DNA from: Candolleomyces eurysporus | Taxonomy: Eukaryota; Basidiomycota; Agaricomycetes; Agaricales; Psathyrellaceae | Direction: 5' to 3' | Assembly: GCA_027579435.1 (NCBI GenBank) | Contig: JANBPK010000919.1 | Span: 310,001-374,000, forward strand | DNA length: 64,000 bases | Shown here: positions 22,024 to 35,043 of the stretch, in pieces | How the letters are laid out: every line of letters starts with the position of its first letter | How positions within the stretch are numbered: position 1 is the first letter of the stretch | Program-made: the position numbers and the translations under genes | The notes under the pieces: generated by a model | Databases searched by the model: none | Seen by the model: only the letters and a program-made list of their open reading frames with translations | What the model was told of the DNA's origin: nothing

Positions 22024-23703
22024 CTACTCGAATCCTTCCATCATCTCCCAGTCCATCACCTCTGCCCCGTTGAAGTCGAACAGCTTCTGGTAGCATGGTC
22101 CCGGCTGGCTGAAGTGCTGGTATGGGTTGCCTGCATTCAGCCCGGTGCCGCATCGGTAACAGAAATGCTTTCCACACTTCCAGCACGTCATCTAATATCC
22201 CAACGTCGATCAGCAACGGTCGGCTACAACCAGGAACAGAAGGGCACTTGCATGATTGCATCCCATCGTTTTCTCCACATGGCAGGAGCACCCTGGGCAT
22301 CCCGTGGTCGACTTGTCCAGCCACTCCTTGTTCGCTACTTCTTCCTGGTACCGCAGGACCAGCTGGACGATGTTTTTCTTCCCGTAGCGCTGCTCAATCA
22401 CCCAGCGGTCCTCAGAGTCCTCTTCCGCGGCCAAATATTCCATCACCACCTTCTCCGAATGTGCCATAACACAAGGAGAGATAGGGCCATGCCTGTAGCG
22501 ACGGTTTCAGCACAAACAGCTCGCCTTTACGTTGCTCACCACTCACCACGTCCGTCGACAGAACGCGCAGAAGCTAAACATGCATTTAGGACACTGTCTG
22601 AATCGAGCCCACCCTGACTCTGGGTCTTCGTTTGCCGGCGGCTTTACTGCAGCCTGGCAAACTTCGACAGGACAGTGGATAATCCTGGGATCTAAGGAAC
22701 TGGAATCAATTCGTGGCTTTCGGTCTCTCCCATCAAGTACACACCTCTCTCGAGATCTCTCTTTTCCCGCAACCATCTCCACCGCTGAACTTCTGCATCT
22801 GAAACGATCCGAGCAACTTCCTCCTCGTTGGCCTCCCTCTTCTCTTTAACGCAGTCTGGGTCCGGGCAGCCAACCCGGCCAACATCACCTTCTTCGATGC
22901 ACATACCCCAGAAATCCTGAAGGCATGGGCGACAGAAGATGTGACCACATGATAATTGGAGGCATTTCGATCCTTTGAGTGACGTTAAACACACTGAGCA
23001 TGGATAGGCATTCCGAGCAAACTGAGACGACTGAGATAGCTTGTCGTATCCAGCCAGCAGTGGGGCCAAACTGGGAGGATTTGAGTGCTCAATCCTGTGT
23101 GCGATAATGTTATTAGTCGTTTGATATGGATCGGAAGAATGGAAAATGACATACGTGATAATTGAATTCGAGCCATTTGAGAGGTCTAAAGGTTGTAAAA
23201 ACTCTCCTGTGCGTAGATACTCTATCCATGCGTATAGGACACCATCCCCAGCCTGCCACATATCGGTGAGCAGTTTGCTCAATCGTTCAATGTTCGGGAG
23301 CCATAGATGCGTGGCTCTGATTGAGAGTAGCTGGGGAGGCTTATGAAGCGGATAGGTATGTGGAAGGGCAAGGTAAACTAGCAGGGGAGGCAATGTCGAA
23401 ACCACGAGATTTTCGGTCATTGGGGAAGATGTTGAGGGGTCATGGGGTGCATTGCATGTTATGGTCAACTTGCGGTTTCGCTCGAGCTCAACAGGAACCT
23501 CGAGCTTCAGGGTACCGTCATTGAGTTGACTGGATACATATTCGGGATAGATCGACTAAACTCGACGATGACGGGTCATTGAAGTAGACACCAAATCTGA
23601 TTCCGACTCGACTCACTTCCAAAACCTCAAACTCTTCTTGTTGAAGCCGCTGGCATTCGGTTAGAGTCGCTTCGTCAGGCAGCGTAGATTTGCGTGTTGG
23701 CAT
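22024..23703 (-). CDS. RBR-type E3 ubiquitin ligase (RNF14/Itt1-like)
   Basis: RING-between-RING ubiquitin ligase. The N-terminal RWD-like part starts MPTRKSTLPDEATLTECQRL and includes TYPLHKPPQLLSI. RING1 is CSVCLTSLKGSKCLQLSCGH followed by IFCRPCLQDFW. The IBR zone has IIHCPVEVCQAAV and QCPKCMFSFCAFCRRTW. RING2 is CPGCSCHVEKTMGCNH, whose GCNH Cys is the position that carries the ubiquitin thioester in this class, then MTCWKCGKHFCYRCG. The intron that splits RING2 (22192-22251) is a GC-AG intron with donor GCAAGT; no GT donor restores the frame. The C-terminal tail after RING2 is short, ending DWEMMEGFE. It diverges from URB2 across 201 bases. Confidence 0.92.
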
Positions 23704-23845
23704 AAAGTAGTAGATCTAGTAGATGGTAAAGATGGTAAGGGAACGCTACCGCCGGTGACATGGAATCAAACAGAGTCTGGATATGTCATCAATTTATGTA
23801 GACGCCCTACATCGTGGAATCCAGTGATCCGTAACACTAGGCTAA

Positions 23846-23856
23846 GGTTAGGGTTT
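23846..23856 (-). promoter_or_regulatory. Telomere-type AAACCCTAACC box
   Basis: A CCCTAA-type box lies 49 bases before the URB2 start and about 143 bases before the start of the divergent RBR gene. URB2 is a ribosome-biogenesis gene, the class most often governed by such boxes in other organisms. The regulatory role is inferred. Confidence 0.35.
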
Positions 23857-23904
23857 GTTAGCTTTTTCCTCCCCCCTTCCATGTCGCTATCCTAAACGAC
23901 CCAA

Positions 23905-26900
23905 ATGACTGCCTTCCAGTCAGCCCAACAATTCATCAAGGCTCTCAAGGCCCAAACAGACCCACCTGTTGGACATGGACCGCTAAAGATCGACTTGGCA
24001 GAGCAAGCATGGAACGATACCTCCTTCCACCTCCCGAACAAGGCTGAAATCATAGCCGATTGGATACTCTCCAAGTTCTTTAAAGAACGAGGGGATGGAC
24101 TGTGGGTTGAGTAACACTAGTGCCCTTTACTGAATCTCATGTCATCATAGCTCTACAAATGCCCTGACGAATGAACGCTACTGGAAACTTTTGTCCACCC
24201 TACTAACTTCGACCGGCCCGAATGCTCAATCATCCTCGTCTCTTCAAACCAACTTGTGGCTTAAGTCTATCTTAAGCCGAGTCTCCATTGCACCTGTCGT
24301 TAATGCCTTCCTGAACCTCGGGAGTCAGTTGGAGCCTTCGCAGTCTAGTCAACTCACGATTCACGCCTCCCATTGCATTTCCATTCTCTATCCTCTTGGG
24401 GTACAGAAGTTGACCACTGAAGCGTTCCTCGAATCGTGGGGTAGCTTCTTGAAATACGCTGGAAATTTCATCGACGACGTACCCTCTATAAAAATTGGCC
24501 TAGTAATCACAAAAGCTTACAAGAATTCTCTGAGCAACTCTTCCAGTCGCAAAAAGGTTTGGATTGTCGTCGTCACTCACAACGTTGAATACTAAACCTT
24601 TCCATAGGTCAACAATCTTTTTGTACAAAATGAAGCCTACTTCCAGGCCTGGCTTCAACGGCTGCAGGATACATCCACCGCCGCTCAATACGAGTATCTT
24701 CGACAGGCAATCCTGACCTGCGGGATGGACACCATTTTCAATCTCGACACAATCCGTCAGATGACCGACTCCCCAGAAGAGTCTCCCCTATTTTTCGCGT
24801 TATCCAAGGCCTTTCAACATGACCGGGACGTAGCATTGAAAGCCATCCCTGCTCTATTGGACCACTATATCGCTTCCTTGAAGAGGCACCGCGGGGCAAT
24901 CATCAACGCGAGCTCCTCTTCCCGGGTCTCGAATCCAACCGAGTTAAGCTCGGCGTCTATTAAATTTTTTTTCATGCCTCCGCAATCTGGTAGACGCGCA
25001 AAAGAGAGACGTGTTGGCATGGGACGCAGTTTCTCAAACGACAGATATCATCGGACGTCAAAACGTCTATGACGCGCAGTCTGGCCTAGATTCATTGAAG
25101 CACGATGTCGATGTCGCATTGGATTCTCTCTCTGAAAGTTGTGAAGGTGAGCTCCTTGTTTGTCGGTTGATCCCGTTATTGATTCGTATGGTCAGACCAG
25201 ACGCCGAACCCAACGCCTGCCATAGCTCGATGTCTTTCTGCTGTCATACGAGTGGACTACGACCTTGTACTACCTTCTATGGGTGACTTGCTCTCAAGAC
25301 TCCTCGCAGTGCGTACTCTTTCCTGCATGCGTACTGTCGTCGATTTCTGATTTTCCATTCTAGGGCTCTCCGCCTCATCCCGATCACTTCACATTACTCG
25401 AGCTCCTCCTCGAGTACCACATCAAAACACGCACCGTCGACCATTACATCGAAACCCTGATATCATGCCTGTCGCTCAAATCCCCGGCCTCCCCTTTATC
25501 TGCACAAGACCGCTACGCCATCTCCCATTCCAGCCCTATCCTTCACCCAAAGCATCTGGGACAGCTATCAAAGGCTACTCGGCAATTCTTGACCTCTGGC
25601 CAGTGTAGCGCAACGGTGAACCACGTCTGCGAAGCGCTCAAGTCGCTACACGAGCAGTATAAGAGCGCGGAGCGCCGGAGTGAATCTAACCAGGGTAATG
25701 GTTCACGCAAATCGCGCAAGTCGGACTCTACGGCGGGTAACCAAAAAGACCCTTCCAATCCCGCTCTCACCTTTGCGCTGACAGCCAAACTCGGTCAAAC
25801 CGTCTTCAGCTCCATTCCTGTCACTTCCTTACCCCAGGGTCAAGCCGAACAACTCAAGAGTTCGCTCGCTGAGTTCCAAGCGGGATTCGTACAACATAAT
25901 CTCTCGAAAATCGTAAAATCACTGCTCAAGACTGATAATGCTACAGATGACGACGAGAGGACGTCTTCGAAGCGGAAGAGGGGAGCGGACAAACCGACAT
26001 GGGAGAGCCAAATTGTGCTGATAGCGCTATTACGGCTGCAGTACACACTCCGGATGGCCAGATCCCTTGCGTTACCCACCGACTCTTCCCCAAAAATATC
26101 CAGGAGACTGCTTGAACTCTTGAGCCATTCAGAGGACGAACTCTTCCCCGAACTATACTTGGAAACCGTACGTCTGCCGCTGAATGTCAGTGTACTCTCA
26201 TTTACTAATACCTTCCTTTCAGTTCAGGACATTATTCGACCAGACCGTTGCCATGGAAGCATCGGAAGTGTCGCAATCTATTGACTTCGCACTGGGATTT
26301 GTCGACAAGACGCTGATGCATAGGCTGGACACCACCTGGTCCGGATTTGCGCACGAGTTGACGAATGGGCAAGAGGGACGGGCACGGTCGGGTCTTGCTG
26401 TCCTGCATATCATCCTAGAGCGATGGCTCCCTGTTATCGAGTACGTCTGTGCGTTTTCTTCCCTTTGTGGTTTCGTTAACCGTGTTTTCGCTCAGGGTGA
26501 CTGCGTCGGAGCAGCAATTGAAGATGTTGGCTAAGGTCGTAATGCGTATCCCTTTGGGTACGGATTCTGTCCTAGATGGAAAGCAACATCTTACAGCTGG
26601 TCATCTTCTGTTGCGAACATTACGATCGGCGCAGTTTTGGGAATTTCATAACCTGCGGGGTAGGCCTGTACAATTATTGAAGGTGCTAAGAACCTTGAGC
26701 TGATGTTCGTATTTTCCAGTGGCTTTGCTATCCCATCTTTTGGATTCTACGTCCGCTTTTGAACTCGAGCCTGTGACAAAGAAGTCTTCGCATAAGAAGG
26801 CTTCGAACTTTGCCCAGCTGGTGGCCACGTATCGATTGCTGCTATTTTTCCCAGTCGAATATCTCAGTAAATCATGTCGAACCGACCTCGTTAAGACGGC

Positions 26901-29045
26901 CATTAGCGCAGACTGGATTATCTCAAAACAATATCAAAGAGCGGGAGACCCAACTGGGGCAGAGGCATCCTTGTCGACTTTGCGAACGNTTTTTGAAAAG
27001 GACGTTTGGCTTTCTAGGTTCAATAGAAGAGCAATCGGTGAGTTGCATCTCCCTTCGCTCCTTGCGCGTCTCTTATGATGACCGCCATAGACCTCCGATC
27101 TCGCCAAGTTCATTCTGCATCTCCTTGATGACTCGGCCACTGTGACCCAGACGGATCTTTCCCAGACGACACTTGATCTCTTCGAATTGTATTGCACGTA
27201 CGTCTTTTTATTGAAACCTACCCTTCAAACATCTCAAACAGCCCTAGCGAATTGCTCAAGAAAACCATTCGTGCTGATTCGGGCGAAGCTTCCAAAGTCC
27301 TGGCGATATATCAGCAATACCCCATCTTTGACACACCGAGTTCGATAAAGGCTCGCTCGCTTGTCTGCTTGGTAAATCTGCTGAACAAGGATATTCACTT
27401 TGCCAAGTTCGTTTTAGCAGCGACTCGAAAGGAGAGCTTGCTGACCCTTTTTTAATTTAGCCTTAGTCCGGACTTGCAAAAACTCTTGCGGGGGCTACAT
27501 TCTCACTTGGTCACTAATCTCCACGATAAGCTTCGCGTTGCTACCGATGCTTCACGCTCCGAGCAGTTGAGCGTCGTGCCAGACCTGTTGACATATTGGC
27601 ATTCGCTACTTGTCCTCGGCAGGTGGCTAGGCTCGGAAGGTGAGCGACCTGACTAGATTTACGAACGACTACTTCTCACTTGTCCTTAGACCTTCAACAG
27701 TATTTTGGACCGCAGCTTGTGCGAAGATTTGGCACAGGATTTGTCGAGGGTTTACAGGGCATGTCCAGCGATTGGACCGGTAGAACCGTGACCATGGTCA
27801 TCGCCATTTTGCTGCAGGAACTGCATTATCGCGATGTCATGCTGCAAAACGATCAATTGGGTCTCGTAGTCGCAACTTATGTGTCGCAGTGGAAGCATCT
27901 CTCATTGGCTGGTAAGTCTGCCGAGAAAACTCGTCGACCTTTTCATTCTAATGCTAATGTTCTTCGCAGGGAAAGCCAGCCTGGATCACGTTGTCTCCAA
28001 AGCTTGTCGCCAATTCTCACCAGCTGGTTTTGAATACGTGCTATCGCTGTTAGATGGCGCGCTTTCCAGTGATTTCAACGAATCAATCGACTCGTCAGAA
28101 CTAGTCCATTTAGGGTCCATCTTACTCCGAGACCATCCACCAAGTCAGTTCTGCCTCCTACATATTCTTCACGGAAGGGCTGCTAACTACCACTGCTTAG
28201 ATACTTTGAAAATCATGCAGGCCTTCTTCACACGTTGCATGGACATATTTACCGATCATGAGGAGTATACGGCTGGATCTACGGAGGTCAGACTCCAGAC
28301 TTTGGAATTTGTTGCCCAGCATTGCTCCGAAAGGGTTGGTAAGCACTCCTTCTCCTCCAGAACTGAATCTGATGTATGCCGCCTACAGCCTGCGGCCCTT
28401 CGATCACTCGATATTGGTAGTATATGGCTGCTTTTGTCCAAGTGTCTGTCACCTTCCCCCAGACACGAGAAGGCTACCTCAAGCGCTACGTTCCACCAGA
28501 TCATTGCCGTGGCCAGTGCCATTATTCGCCTTCGACGTGATTTGACAATCCCAATGCTCCCACATCTAGGCGTAATTCTCCGACAACTCATTCTCAGCAC
28601 GAGACAATGCAGACCACAGCTTGGGTCCAAGCAAACTGACATGGTTATGAGCACTCAGCCAAGATGGATAAGCGCCAACCAACCGTTAGGCGCAGAGGAG
28701 GCGAAAGCTTTGTCGAGGCTTTTGGAAACGCTGACTACCAAGACGATCATTCGAGTGCACACCACATCTGCAGAAACTCAGAAAGCCGAGTCATTGGCAG
28801 CACCGTTTTCGAAGCATGCAGCTTACGTCGTGAAGGCGTATATTGAAGCTATGAATGACCCACTTTGTGTTCTCACCCTGGATGTTCGGAAGGAACTGCA
28901 CCCCGGCCTCTACGCTCTTTGTAGCATGATTGGAGAACATAGTCGCGACGCGTTGATGATCTCTGGCTTGGATACTGGCGGTAAAGCAACGATGAAGGCG
29001 TTGTGGAAGGAGTATGAAAAGCAGCGGTATTCAGGGCAGGGCTAG
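23905..29045 (+). CDS. urb2: Nucleolar pre-ribosome assembly factor Urb2/Npa2
   Basis: Very long helical-repeat protein of early 60S subunit assembly in the nucleolus. The start MTAFQSAQQFIKALKAQTDP is the first ATG after the promoter. More than a dozen short introns interrupt the gene; exons follow one another with little loss of frame. The protein is roughly 1450-1500 residues, mostly alpha-helical, without catalytic motifs. The C terminus identifies the family: SKHAAYVVKAYIEAMNDPLC, RKELHPGLYALCSMIGEHSR and ISGLDTGGKATMKALWKEYE correspond to the conserved Urb2 C-terminal domain. A basic patch near 25970 (SKRKRGADK) would suit nucleolar import. The N at 26989 keeps frame as a single base. 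Confidence 0.85.
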
Positions 29046-29160
29046 ATTTACACATGTGTTAATATCTTTTATGACGTCAATTCACGAGATCGCATGTTTC
29101 GTAGGTGGAATAACTACGCTGCCCTCTACACAATTACAGTGAACCGCAACAACCAAAAGA

Positions 29161-30370
29161 ATGATCAGACTGGGATGCTCTACATTCCGTGTCTCTAATA
29201 GGTCATTAGGGTCGAGGGCCTTTGCAACTGTATCACCATCTATCATTCCTCACCCACACCCACCTCCGATACCTACACCGAAAGGCCCCGATGCGAACCC
29301 ACCGTCCCTCTCCTTTCTGGACAGTCGGATCCTCAAGACCCTCAGTGCAATTCAGCCGCAGACAAGCCTGTCAGACATCATAGGGCATTATGTGGATCAA
29401 ACGGGGAACATACTCAATGTTTCTCTTCCGTACGAGTCTCGTCCTTCCGAAGATAGGCGGGTATCCTTCGATGGCAATGCGTCGAGCAAGGAAATCATCA
29501 CGGTCGCTCACTGTGCGAAAGACGGTGACAAGCTTAAGATCGCGCTGTCCTCCGGGTTCTCATTGAATGTTCCGGCGCCGAGGGAGGGGGAGACACTCAT
29601 CGTGACATGCGCTCACACACTTGAGGAAGTGGGTGGGTATCTCTTGATGGTTCAAAGTTCGAAGTTGACTTCCTTGATTGGCAGATACGGCGCTCTCCGC
29701 TGGTCATTCCAAAAGAAATACCTCCCAAGGACACTTCCCACCATGTGTTAACTGGCACCTTCATTTGCGTTGGCTCGGAAGACGCACTCAGAGTGTATCC
29801 AGCGACTGAGATCGTCTCTTCGATTCCTCGTTCGGATGTGATCCTCATCTCCTGCGCTCTACCCAAAGGAACACTACAGAGTCTCCCACTTTCACCTTAT
29901 CCTGCTCACGCAGGAACGCCGGTCCGGGCCCATTTCGTCTCCCACCAAAAACCACAAGAAGATGGCTGGAATCCCTGGATTGGAGATACATGGGCCAAGT
30001 GGGTCAGAGGCAACATTCTCGGGTATCGCGATTTTGCTGGAAAGGAAACCAAGGTCGGTCGGTCTGTTGGATATCTCGGACTGCACACTGACGCTTCCAA
30101 TTAGCCTGGAACGTATGATGCTCTGTCGCATATGCTGTTTACACCGTTCCCTACCGCGGGATCGAGTGGAGGGCCGATAGTCGATGAGCAGACGGGGGCG
30201 GTCATTGGGATGATGCTTGGGTCAAGACTGGACGAAATGGTTCAGGGAACGCGGGGATGGGGGATTCCCTCCGAGACTATCTATGAGGTGAGAGTAGCTC
30301 TTGGCTTGTGTTCAAGTTTCTAATGGCCATTCAGATGTTTGCTCTGCCTGGCCTTGAAGGGAAGAAATAG
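29161..30370 (+). CDS. Trypsin-like serine protease, probably mitochondrial
   Basis: Serine protease of the trypsin/HtrA-like fold. The N terminus MIRLGCSTFRVSNRSLGSRA is Arg/Ser-rich with no acidic residues, as in a mitochondrial presequence. The fold shows a His region (ETLIVTCAHTLEE), an Asp region (SIPRSDVILISCALP) and the Ser region FPTAGSSGGPIVDEQTGAVI, consistent with an intact catalytic triad. Four exons fit, with introns after the His region, after DFAGKETK and after SETIYE; the last exon encodes MFALPGLEGKK and the stop. No PDZ domain is visible, so it is not a typical HtrA. Substrate unknown. The assignment of triad residues is by motif only. Confidence 0.75.
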
Positions 30371-32289
30371 AGGCCAATCATTATATTTATTCATTTATTA
30401 AATGTGCGAATATCCATTAAATTAAATGCCTCACGGTTTCCGGGGTCCGTTATGTCAACATCAGCCAATCGCAGAATTAGGTGACGCTCAATAACCTCAT
30501 TTGCCCAGTTGACATTTTGGCGGTCTATATAAACCCTCAAGTAGTGTTTCGAAATCACTTTTTCCGTCTTTCACTCTCCCTCCTCCCTCTCCTCCCTCCC
30601 CCACTTGGCCTCCTCCTCTTTCCAGTGATACACTGTCTAACGAGGGCCACTAATACGAAGAGGGCCGCTGCCACATTGGCAAGGATTCTAGCTCTGGGAA
30701 GCGGTCGGGTGACCTGGATTAACGGAATCGGGTACTCAGTGAGTTGAGTAGGCTTTCTCTATTGCATCGACGTCGCCTAGGACCTCGTCAAGACCCCTCT
30801 CTTCACATCCACCCTTTCGGGCTGCGTTATCTGTGACTCTCTTCAGTGGACACTCAGGATTTAATCGCCGCTTCGAACGCTTCTGGATGCCGTCTACGAC
30901 TATGTTCCCTGCCGTCCAGCTTTATCGTACGATTCCTATCCTATTTATTCCCCCTTGGACTTTGGCCGTCTCCATATCACCTGAAACGATGCTTCCACCC
31001 GTTATCGCCCGACATCGCCCACCGTCATCCCCATTAACCACTGCCCATGCCTTCAGTGTCAGCCTTTTCTACCAGTCTTCGCTCACGTGTGCCCCTCACA
31101 AGGGCAGATGTTTCGACTTGGGAATCCTTGGCATTGACTCGGGAACTCGAGCATGTGGACCTGTCGACATGACGAACGGCGTAGGGCGATTCTGCTGGTC
31201 ATGCGCTACATGAGGGAGTGTCTTGAAGCCTTTCAGACCGTATAAATGGCCAACCTAATGCTCTGATCCTTACGAGGCTCGGAGTGAAGCTTAGGCACAG
31301 AGAGGGATACTCGAGAAACGGCGAAAGACTTGGATTCACGGATGGTCTAAATATATCTGGTAGACTCTCGGCTAGGGCTCTACTAGCTCTTTGTCACACG
31401 TAGTCTAGTAAAATTATACACCAATTCTTCCTTTCCTCAAACTACTTGAGATAAGAAGATAGGAAATTGAGCTCTCTGTACATGCCCGTCCAACTAATGG
31501 AGTTGGATAGCGAGGTCCGCAACACTCGGTGAATTCGCGTTTTCGACAATTGCAGAACTTCACTGTCGTATCTCTGCGAGCACTTTGAAGGGGCCGCCTT
31601 TGAAAAAGGTGATGGATGCTTGGCTCACTTAAGAGCCCAAGCCGCTCATTGAGGAATCCACCGCACAGCCATATAATACGAAATGTTACCAATGAGGAGG
31701 GGCAGATTATGTCGGAGAATTCGCTTTCGTAGAGTTACTTACATTCTTAATATGCAATACACAAGATCCTTCGCGTACTTTGACTGGTTGGGCTCGGCAT
31801 GCCTCAAAAGTGGAGTTGGAATGGAGGCCTGGAAAGAAGTGGTAAATTAAATTTGCTGAACGACAGGAGGTAATCCGGCGCTAAGCACTGAACGTTAACT
31901 TCGAGCAAGGAGCCAAAGGATAAGGACTACGAATTCAGTCCAATCCGCGAGGGAAAAGCCTGGTGTGTGGCCCGTTGGAGACCGTGGTAGGGAGAAAGAT
32001 ATATGAAGTCTTTCTACATATACGAGACCAGTCTTTGCAATGACGATCCTTTGGCGAGTGCATACACTGCTTCCTTACATTCGAACTTCAGTCGTTCACT
32101 CTAGCTCTTAGGCTTTTGGGGTCGAAGCTGATCGGAGTCACCGAAATGCCTCGACCACGTGCCGAGGGGCTGACTAAGGTGAAGGATTGACGGTCTCGTT
32201 TTGCGCGTTGAACGCTTGACATCACCTGGCACCAGCCATCTACAACAAGGGCTTTTACTTTCATCTGGCCACGACTTGACTATCTTCCT
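30371..32289. other. 1.9 kb gene-free interval with a TATA box and pyrimidine tract
   Basis: No convincing coding region on either strand. At 30521-30534 there is a good TATA element (ggtctatataaacc). It is followed within about 25 bases by a long CT-rich tract (30560-30625) ending in tttccag, an arrangement that resembles a promoter plus a 5' UTR intron acceptor. Downstream frames (30833-31213, 31414-31692) carry no motif. The interval may hold a non-coding transcript or a very long leader for the RBM26-like gene. Confidence 0.4.
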
Positions 32290-35043
32290 ATGCTATTTGA
32301 CCTCACCTCTACCTCCCATCTGAAGCCATGGCTTGTACGAACTCTTGAACCGATGTGAGCTTAATTCTTTCTCCAGCTTTCGCCCTTTCCAACAGCATTT
32401 TCTTTCCAGATGCGACGCAGAGCCAGGCGCTTTGGGAGATTACATTCTCGCATTGTTAAAGCACGATGGGACTGAGAGTGAAATGCGGAAAGAGCTGGAA
32501 CTTCAGCTGGAAGAGTTTCTCGAAAAAGGTGCGTGCAATCCACTCTCTTCCATGTCGTCTGTTTGACATCTTGGCGTGGCTCCCCTCAGAAACCAAGTCT
32601 TTTCTCGATACTCTTTTCACCGTTCTACGAACAAAGTCGTACCTGCCTTATAGTGCATCCACACCACCCCCACCAGAGTCTCAAACCACCGACAGCGGGA
32701 TTCCTATACCTTTTGATTCGTTGATGTCCGATTCCGCTGGTCCCTCCTCGGAACGGTCACGGAAGCGTAGCGCGAGCTCCGACGAAAGAGACGGAAGGCC
32801 AACAAAAGGTCCACGGCTGGGCAACGACTCGGACTTCTCAAGATATGGCAATGGGAGGCAGGACGCTGGGGCTTGGAATGCTGCACAGCAATTTGCAGGA
32901 TTTCCCGGTGGAGGGATGGAAGGCTTTGGGATGCCAATGGGGCCTATGGGTATGGGTATGGGTATTCCCATGAATGCGATGGGACCCATGGCTGGCCGGC
33001 GTTCGCAAGGTTATCAACCTCCGGGTCAGAAGCGAGGCATCTGTCGTGATTATCATAGTGCGTGCCATCCTTCCTCTCCCTCTCGCTATATTCTCATCTT
33101 CCAGTAGATCATGGCTTCTGTGCCCGAGGCGAAATGTGCAAGTTCAGTCATGGAGACGACGCCGTGGTCCCCTCCCAGATATACCCTATGGCTGGCATGA
33201 TGCCGCTATTCTACAACATGTTTAATGGCAACGCACCTTACGACCCTCACGAACCTCAAGGAACAAACCCACGGCACCCACGGGCACCGGTTCTCCCTCG
33301 AGTGCAGCAAGAAGATGGGAGCCGTGTACTCCACCCTTCGAATGCCGGAGGCGAGTTGCCTGTTATTCAAGATTTAACACCAAGCCTTCCCCCCGATAGC
33401 AACGCAGCTCAAATACAACCTTCTAATCAACCCGATTCTGTCGGTGGGCCGACGGGCACCAATGGCTTCGACAATACATACCCCGGTATGCAGAACTTTG
33501 GCGGGATGCCTCCTTATCCTGGGATACCTATGGACGCATCCCAAATGCCTGCAGGGGACAATGGCGCCGTTCGACCGCCCCGGGATAGCTTCCGGGGCCG
33601 ACGTGGAGGAAGGGGCGGATCATTTGGCGGAGATGCCAGCTCCGCCCGCCCACAAAGACGGGGCGATAAAACTTTGGTAGTCGAGAAAATACCAGAAGAT
33701 AAACTCACCCTGGATCAGGTGAACACTTGGTTCAAGAAGTTCGGAAATGTCACAAATGTGGCTGTCGACAATCATGGCGCTAAAGCCCTCGTGAGCTTCT
33801 CAACACACGAAGAAGCTCACGCAGCTTGGAAATCCGAAGATGCGGTGTTTGGGAACCGCTTCGTGAAGGTTTTCTGGCACAGGCCGATGGAAGGTCATGG
33901 TCAAGCCGGGCAACGAGCGTTGGCTGCCTCGGCATCCCTGGTGGCCAACATCCAGAGCAAAGATAGCCAGGGCGCTGCTTCGTCCTCTACATCCGCACCT
34001 CAAATAGCCGCTTCAACGTCTTCGTCCGGCTCGAAGAAACCTTCGGCTGCAGCGTCTGCCCTCGCAGCGAAGCAAGAAGTACTCCAAAAGCAGATCGCTG
34101 AACAGAAGACCTTAATGGCTTCTTTATCCACGGCTACTCCTGAACAGAAGAAGGATATCATGGCGCGCCTCAGGAAGCTCAACGAAGAGATGAACGCCGC
34201 CAGCGCATCATCAGCTCCGCCTTCTACCTCGAAGTCGACTACTGACACTGAAGAGGCGGAACTGAAGAAATCGGACAAGGAGGGGGAGAGTCCTGCCAAT
34301 GGAGATGCAGAAGAGACTACAGAGCAGCTCAAGGCCAAATTGGAAAAACTGAAGGCAGAGGTAGGCTTTTTTTTTTCAGTTCTCTCCGTGCCTTAACCGA
34401 CACTAAAACCTACACTAAAACCTATTTTTATAGGCTGCGAGTCTCGGTATCTCAGAATCTGGCGCTGAACCACCGTATGGTGGTGGTTATCGTGGCGGCT
34501 ATCGTGGCCGTGCAAGGGGTCGCGGCTTCTATCGTGGTGGACCTGCCCTACGCGGTGGACCTCCAAGAGGTAGTCTGAAGCTAGATAATCGACCCAAAAA
34601 GCTTCTTGTTAAGGGTGTAGAGGGCGATGAAGGATTGCAAGCTGTCAAGGGCTGGTATGAGGCAGGCGGACAAGTCGAATCCGTTGAAGCGTTGGAAGAT
34701 GGAGATGTATTAGTCTCTTTCAAGAGTCGGCCTGCTGCCGAACAGGTACGTGAAACAGGTTACCTCTCCTTATTCGTGTATATTGACGAATTTTAATTAT
34801 TAGGGTCTTGCGAAGGGAACCAACTTACCGACAGTCGGAAAGGTCACCATTACATGGTATACCGGCAAACCTGTCGTCCCTGCGACCAACCCTTCATCTT
34901 CCGCATCAACGGCATCGCCTGCCCAAAAGTCAGGAGAAACCGACGAGCCACAAGAACCAGCCCAGCATCATCACCAAGAGGAAGAAGAAATGCTTGCGAG
35001 CGGATGGGGAGACGATGATGCCGACGGGATGGGTATGATCTAA
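32290..35043 (+). CDS. RBM26/27-like RNA-binding protein (PWI-like, CCCH, RRM)
   Basis: Nuclear RNA-binding protein similar to human RBM26/27 and fission yeast Rmn1, linked to nuclear RNA surveillance. The ATG at 32290 gives MLFDLTSTSHLKPWLVRTLE and runs through a short intron into PICDAEPGALGDYILALLK, the PWI-like N domain typical of RBM26; the more obvious ATG at 32328 is out of frame. Then come a Ser-rich basic region, a Met/Gly-rich stretch, one CCCH finger (CRDYH...HGFCARGEMCKFSH, split by an intron), an RRM (TLVVEKIPEDKLTLDQVNTW, then VKVFWHRP), a coiled coil (KQEVLQKQIAEQKTLMASL), an RGG box (YRGGYRGRARGRG) and a second RRM-like fold (KKLLVKGVEGDEGLQAVKGW). The acidic tail ends WGDDDADGMGMI. 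Confidence 0.92.

Noticed and set aside
32328..32350. ATG at 32328 as start of the RBM26-like gene
   Set aside because: This frame stops after six codons; the ATG at 32290 is in frame with the conserved PWI-like exon.
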